Source of the DNA: Bog-877 sp049518775
Lineage (GTDB): Bacteria > Chloroflexota > Dormibacteria > Aeolococcales > Bog-877
NCBI GenBank assembly: GCA_049518775.1
Contig: JBEKRL010000004.1
Coordinates: 17,875-81,874, forward strand
Length of the DNA: 64,000 nucleotides
Direction: 5' to 3'
Numbering within the stretch: the stretch's first letter is position 1; every line of letters starts with the position of its first letter. Both the position numbers and the translations under genes were made by a program. Below the pieces are notes generated by a model. The model was not told the origin of the DNA, did not search any database, and saw only the letters and a program-made list of their open reading frames with translations. Shown one piece after another: positions 61,184-64,000 of the stretch.

Positions 61184-62362
61184 GTGCGCATCACCGGAGT
61201 CGACTGCCACGTACTGCTGGTCCACGACGTCCGGACTGACGCCGCCAGCTCGGCGCAGGATGATTTTGTTGTGGAGATCCACACCGATGAGGGCATCACC
61301 GGGATCGGTGAATCTGATCTGAATCCCTGGATTGCGCGTGCCTGCCTGGAGGCGCCCTCCACGCACAACATGGGAATGTCGCTGCGCGAGATGCTGATCG
61401 GCGAGGACCCGCTCGACCCGCCGCGCCTCTGGGACAAGCTCTACGTCGGGTCCGCCATGAACGGCCGTCGCGGCGCTGTGGTCCACACGATGGGTGCCAT
61501 TGACATTGCCCTCTGGGACATTGCCGGCAAGGCAGCCGGGAAGCCGATCTACGAGCTGCTGGGAGGCGCGGTTCGCGATCAGATCGTGCCCTACGCGTCG
61601 CTGCAGCCCGACGTTCGTGGGTTCGAAAGCTACCGCGACTCCGTGGTCCGGTGGGCGGTGCGCGCGAAGGAGGACTACGGTTTCCGGGCCGCCAAGCTTG
61701 AGATTGTCTTCGACGGGCCATACGCCCACCTGGGAACGCGCGAGCCCGACAGCCGGGTCATCGAGGTGGTCGACGCTGTGCGTCAGGCGGTGGGCGGGGA
61801 TATGACCCTGATGGTCGATGTTGCCTACGCGTGGAACGACCCAGAGCGTGCCATTCGGACCATCAGGGCGCTGCGAGACTACGACCTGTTCTTCTTCGAG
61901 ACGCCGCTTTGGTCGGATGATCTGCCGGGCTACGCGCGACTCCACGACGCGGACGTGGGCACGCGCATCGCGGCGGGCGAGTGGCTTGCGACTCGGTACG
62001 AGTTCATCGAGCTGATGGAGCGCGGCAAGGTCGAGGTGGTCCAGCCGGACATCGGGCGCGTGGGGGGGCTGTCCGAGGCACGCCGAGTCGCTGAACTGGC
62101 GGCCGAGCGGGGACGGATCGTGGTGCCGCACGCGTGGAAGACGGCCGTGTCGATAGCGGCCGCGGCTCACTTCGCGGCCGCGACGGAAGGCTGCGCGTTC
62201 ATCGAGTTCCTCCCCAAGGAGCTGACGGACTCGGCACTGCGGAGCCAGCTCACGGTCGGGGAGCTCGAGATGCGTGATGGCGTGGTCTCACTGCCGACGG
62301 CAGCCGGCCTCGGTGTTGAGCTTGACCGGGAGGCTCTGGCGCGCTTTGAAGTGGATAGCTAG
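61184..62362 (+). CDS. Enolase-superfamily sugar acid dehydratase (mandelate racemase group)
   Basis: 392 residues. The N-terminal capping domain is followed by the barrel: AAKLEIVF carries the catalytic Lys-x-Glu, LMVDVAYAW (Asp), FFFETPLW (Glu) and IAAGEW (Glu) are the Mg ligands, and IVVPHAWKT the His of the His-Asp dyad. This is the mandelate racemase/gluconate-galactonate dehydratase group, which converts aldonic acids to 2-keto-3-deoxy acids. The KDG-type kinase after it supports that direction. GTG start; GAGGG lies 7 bases upstream. Confidence 0.9.
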   Translation: MRITGVDCHVLLVHDVRTDAASSAQDDFVVEIHTDEGITGIGESDLNPWIARACLEAPSTHNMGMSLREMLIGEDPLDPPRLWDKLYVGSAMNGRRGAVVHTMGAIDIALWDIAGKAAGKPIYELLGGAVRDQIVPYASLQPDVRGFESYRDSVVRWAVRAKEDYGFRAAKLEIVFDGPYAHLGTREPDSRVIEVVDAVRQAVGGDMTLMVDVAYAWNDPERAIRTIRALRDYDLFFFETPLWSDDLPGYARLHDADVGTRIAAGEWLATRYEFIELMERGKVEVVQPDIGRVGGLSEARRVAELAAERGRIVVPHAWKTAVSIAAAAHFAAATEGCAFIEFLPKELTDSALRSQLTVGELEMRDGVVSLPTAAGLGVELDREALARFEVDS

Positions 62363-62694
62363 CCTGACCCCGATCGACGCTCGGGGAGGTTGTGGCCGTG
62401 GACGACTTGTTCGGTCGGCGGCGGAGCCGTGACACCGGGCGCTCCTTGGGCGATGCCAGGGGCGGATCCTGACGTGGCCGAGATGGGAGAGGCCGGGGCG
62501 CGGGGCGACGCCGCTTCGTCTGCCAAGGACGGGAGGTGGCCAGTCGTGGAGACACCCCGGGTGGTAATGACCTGCCCGGGGCTCACCAGCGTGTGCGCGA
62601 ACGCCAGGGTGCGAGCGGCCCTGGCGGTGCCGAACTGGCCAAGGGGTCGGTCGGCGCCGGGGGCGGATGCCGACCCGTGGCAGGGCGGGGCGCC
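62363..62694. other. Intergenic, no gene seen
   Basis: 332 bp between the dehydratase and kinase genes on the same strand. Low-complexity GGCGG-rich sequence, no domain-bearing frame. Confidence 0.4.
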
Positions 62695-63798
62695 ATGACG
62701 GCGCTTCAGCTGCGTCCTCAGGAGGAGTGCCGCTACGACGTGGTCGCGCTTGGTGAAGTGATGCTGCGGCTGGATCCGGGTGAGGGCCGTATCCGAACCG
62801 CCCGGGAGTTCCAGGTCTGGGAAGGCGGCGGCGAGTACAACGTTGCCCGCGGCCTGAGCCGGTGCTTCCGGCAGCGCGCCGCGGTCGTAACAGGGCTTGC
62901 CGACAACGAGGTTGGCCGGCTGCTTGAAGGATTGATCCTCCAGGGAGGCGTGGACACGGCCTTCGTCCGTTGGATGCCCTACGACGGGGTCGGACGCTCA
63001 GTCCGCAACGGGCTGAATTTCACCGAGCGAGGCTTCGGCGTGCGCGGGGCGGTTGGCGTTTCCGATCGGGGCCACAGCGCAGCAAGCTTGCTCAGACCCG
63101 AGGACGTTGACTGGGAGCATCTGTTTGGGAGGTTGGGCGTCCGCTGGTTTCACACCGGAGGCGTCTACGCGGGGCTCTCTGAGACGACGCCGAGAGTGAT
63201 CGAGGAGGCGATGCGGTCGGCCCGGCGACACGGCACCGTGATCTCCTTCGACCTCAACTACCGGTCCAGCCTCTGGCAGGCCATCGGGGGACAAGCCCGT
63301 GCCCAGTCGGTGATTCGCGGTTTGGCCGAGAACGTGGACGTGATGATCGGAAACGAGGAAGACTTCACCGCCTGCCTTGGGTTCGAGGTGGCGGACTTGG
63401 GCGAGAGCGCCGGTGGGCTGGCCGTGCAGAGCTTCCGTTCGATGATCACCAGGGCGGTTGCGGAGTACCCCAGCTTCAGCGTGGTGGCGACGACCCTGAG
63501 GGCCGTGCGGAGCGCCACAGTGAACGACTGGGGGGCGATCGCTTGGTCTCGCGAAGAGGGGTTCGTCGAGGCGCCGAATCGCGAGGGGCTTGAGATCCTG
63601 GACCGGGTCGGGGGCGGAGACAGCTTTGCCTCGGGGCTCATCTACGGACTGCTGGAGCACGGCACGCTGTCGTCCGCAGTCCAATACGGCGCAGCCCACG
63701 GCGCTCTCGCGATGACCACCCCAGGCGACACGTCGATGGCCAGCCTGGAGGAAGTCGAGCGGCTGGTTCGCGGCGGAGGTGCGCGCGTCCGGAGGTAG
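62695..63798 (+). CDS. PfkB family sugar kinase, 2-keto-3-deoxygluconate kinase-like
   Basis: 367 residues, ribokinase fold. VVALGEVMLRLDPGEGRI and WEGGGEYNVARGLSRCF are the substrate-side N-terminus (KDG kinases read G-E-M-R-----G and GGAE-NVA), FDLNYRSSLW and NVDVMIGNEEDF are typical of KdgK, and DRVGGGDSFASGLIYGL carries the catalytic Asp with a GGGD variant of the GAGD anion hole. It would phosphorylate the product of the upstream dehydratase to KDPG for an aldolase encoded elsewhere. ATG 62695 has GGGCGGGG upstream. Confidence 0.88.
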   Translation: MTALQLRPQEECRYDVVALGEVMLRLDPGEGRIRTAREFQVWEGGGEYNVARGLSRCFRQRAAVVTGLADNEVGRLLEGLILQGGVDTAFVRWMPYDGVGRSVRNGLNFTERGFGVRGAVGVSDRGHSAASLLRPEDVDWEHLFGRLGVRWFHTGGVYAGLSETTPRVIEEAMRSARRHGTVISFDLNYRSSLWQAIGGQARAQSVIRGLAENVDVMIGNEEDFTACLGFEVADLGESAGGLAVQSFRSMITRAVAEYPSFSVVATTLRAVRSATVNDWGAIAWSREEGFVEAPNREGLEILDRVGGGDSFASGLIYGLLEHGTLSSAVQYGAAHGALAMTTPGDTSMASLEEVERLVRGGGARVRR

Positions 63799-64000
63799 CG
63801 CCGGAGCCGCAGTTGAGGGGACGCATCGGGACGGCGGGAGCGGCGGGGCGACCGTGGGAGCGTCCAGGAGTGGAAGCCTAGCCTCGATTGTTCATCAAGG
63901 GTCCAGTAGGTCGGCTGGCGGGTGCTGAAGAACGCAGAGATGGGTCGTGGACTGGGGGAGTGGGGCCGCAGCGGTGTCGGTGCGGCCCGGAGTGTCACTC

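Noticed and set aside
1..64000. CRISPR arrays, insertion sequences, integrases or selenocysteine (in-frame TGA) genes
   Set aside because: Looked for regularly spaced repeats, transposase motifs and catalytic TGA positions; none was seen by eye.

Overview
The window is 64 kb of high-GC bacterial chromosome with frequent GTG/TTG starts, ATGA/GTGA stop-start overlaps, an F420-type (LLM) flavoenzyme, a Streptomyces-like MetRS and a DosS/DosR-like two-component system. This fits a terrestrial Actinomycetota, Chloroflexota or Dormibacterota-like lineage. The phylum call is inference; no rRNA or other decisive marker is present. No rRNA, tRNA, CRISPR array or insertion sequence was recognised.

Layout. 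(1) 1-15 kb is ordinary chromosome: the end of a GH4 glycosidase, a ROK kinase, an MFS drug exporter with MarR regulator, a J-domain protein, methionyl-tRNA synthetase, a glycosyltransferase, an SRPBCC gene with a decayed ArsR remnant, a second MarR, NfuA, an ArdC-like metalloprotease beside an XRE repressor, a YdeI-like protein and acetate kinase. (2) 15.4-43 kb is the centrepiece, a purine/ureide catabolic island resembling the E. coli ygeW-X / hyuA / yqeA / yqeB / ssnA / ygfM / xdhD region. The minus-strand arm, read in transcription order, is adenine deaminase, FAD subunit, fused XdhD-type Mo hydroxylase, diaminopropionate ammonia-lyase (YgeX), LLM flavoenzyme, SsnA, a second amidohydrolase, SelD, an unassigned PLP enzyme, an aspartate-carbamoyltransferase-like protein, YgeW, carbamate kinase, hydantoinase and an NCS1 permease. 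The plus-strand arm is YqeB, a three-subunit Mo hydroxylase and XdhC. SelD plus YqeB mark a selenium-dependent molybdenum hydroxylase system. (3) 43-50.7 kb is a stress/redox block: UspA, a DosS-like double-GAF kinase with its regulator, a frameshifted second kinase, a GNAT-acyl-CoA synthetase fusion and a second UspA. (4) 50.8-64 kb holds a polysaccharide deacetylase, an aldo/keto reductase, a peptide-type ABC uptake system without ATPases, an SDR, an M24 peptidase, an enolase-superfamily dehydratase and a KDG-type sugar kinase.

How the island may work (inference from families): the NCS1 permease brings in a nucleobase or ureide; adenine deaminase, the two amidohydrolases and the two Mo hydroxylases convert the purine; the hydantoinase opens a ring; the carbamoyltransferases phosphorolyse ureido compounds to carbamoyl phosphate; carbamate kinase turns that into ATP; YgeX removes the amino groups of 2,3-diaminopropionate. 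The points that differ from the enteric version are an ATCase-like enzyme that keeps the carbamoyl-phosphate site but has lost aspartate-site residues, an LLM flavoenzyme where E. coli has YgfK, and an unassigned fold-type II PLP enzyme.
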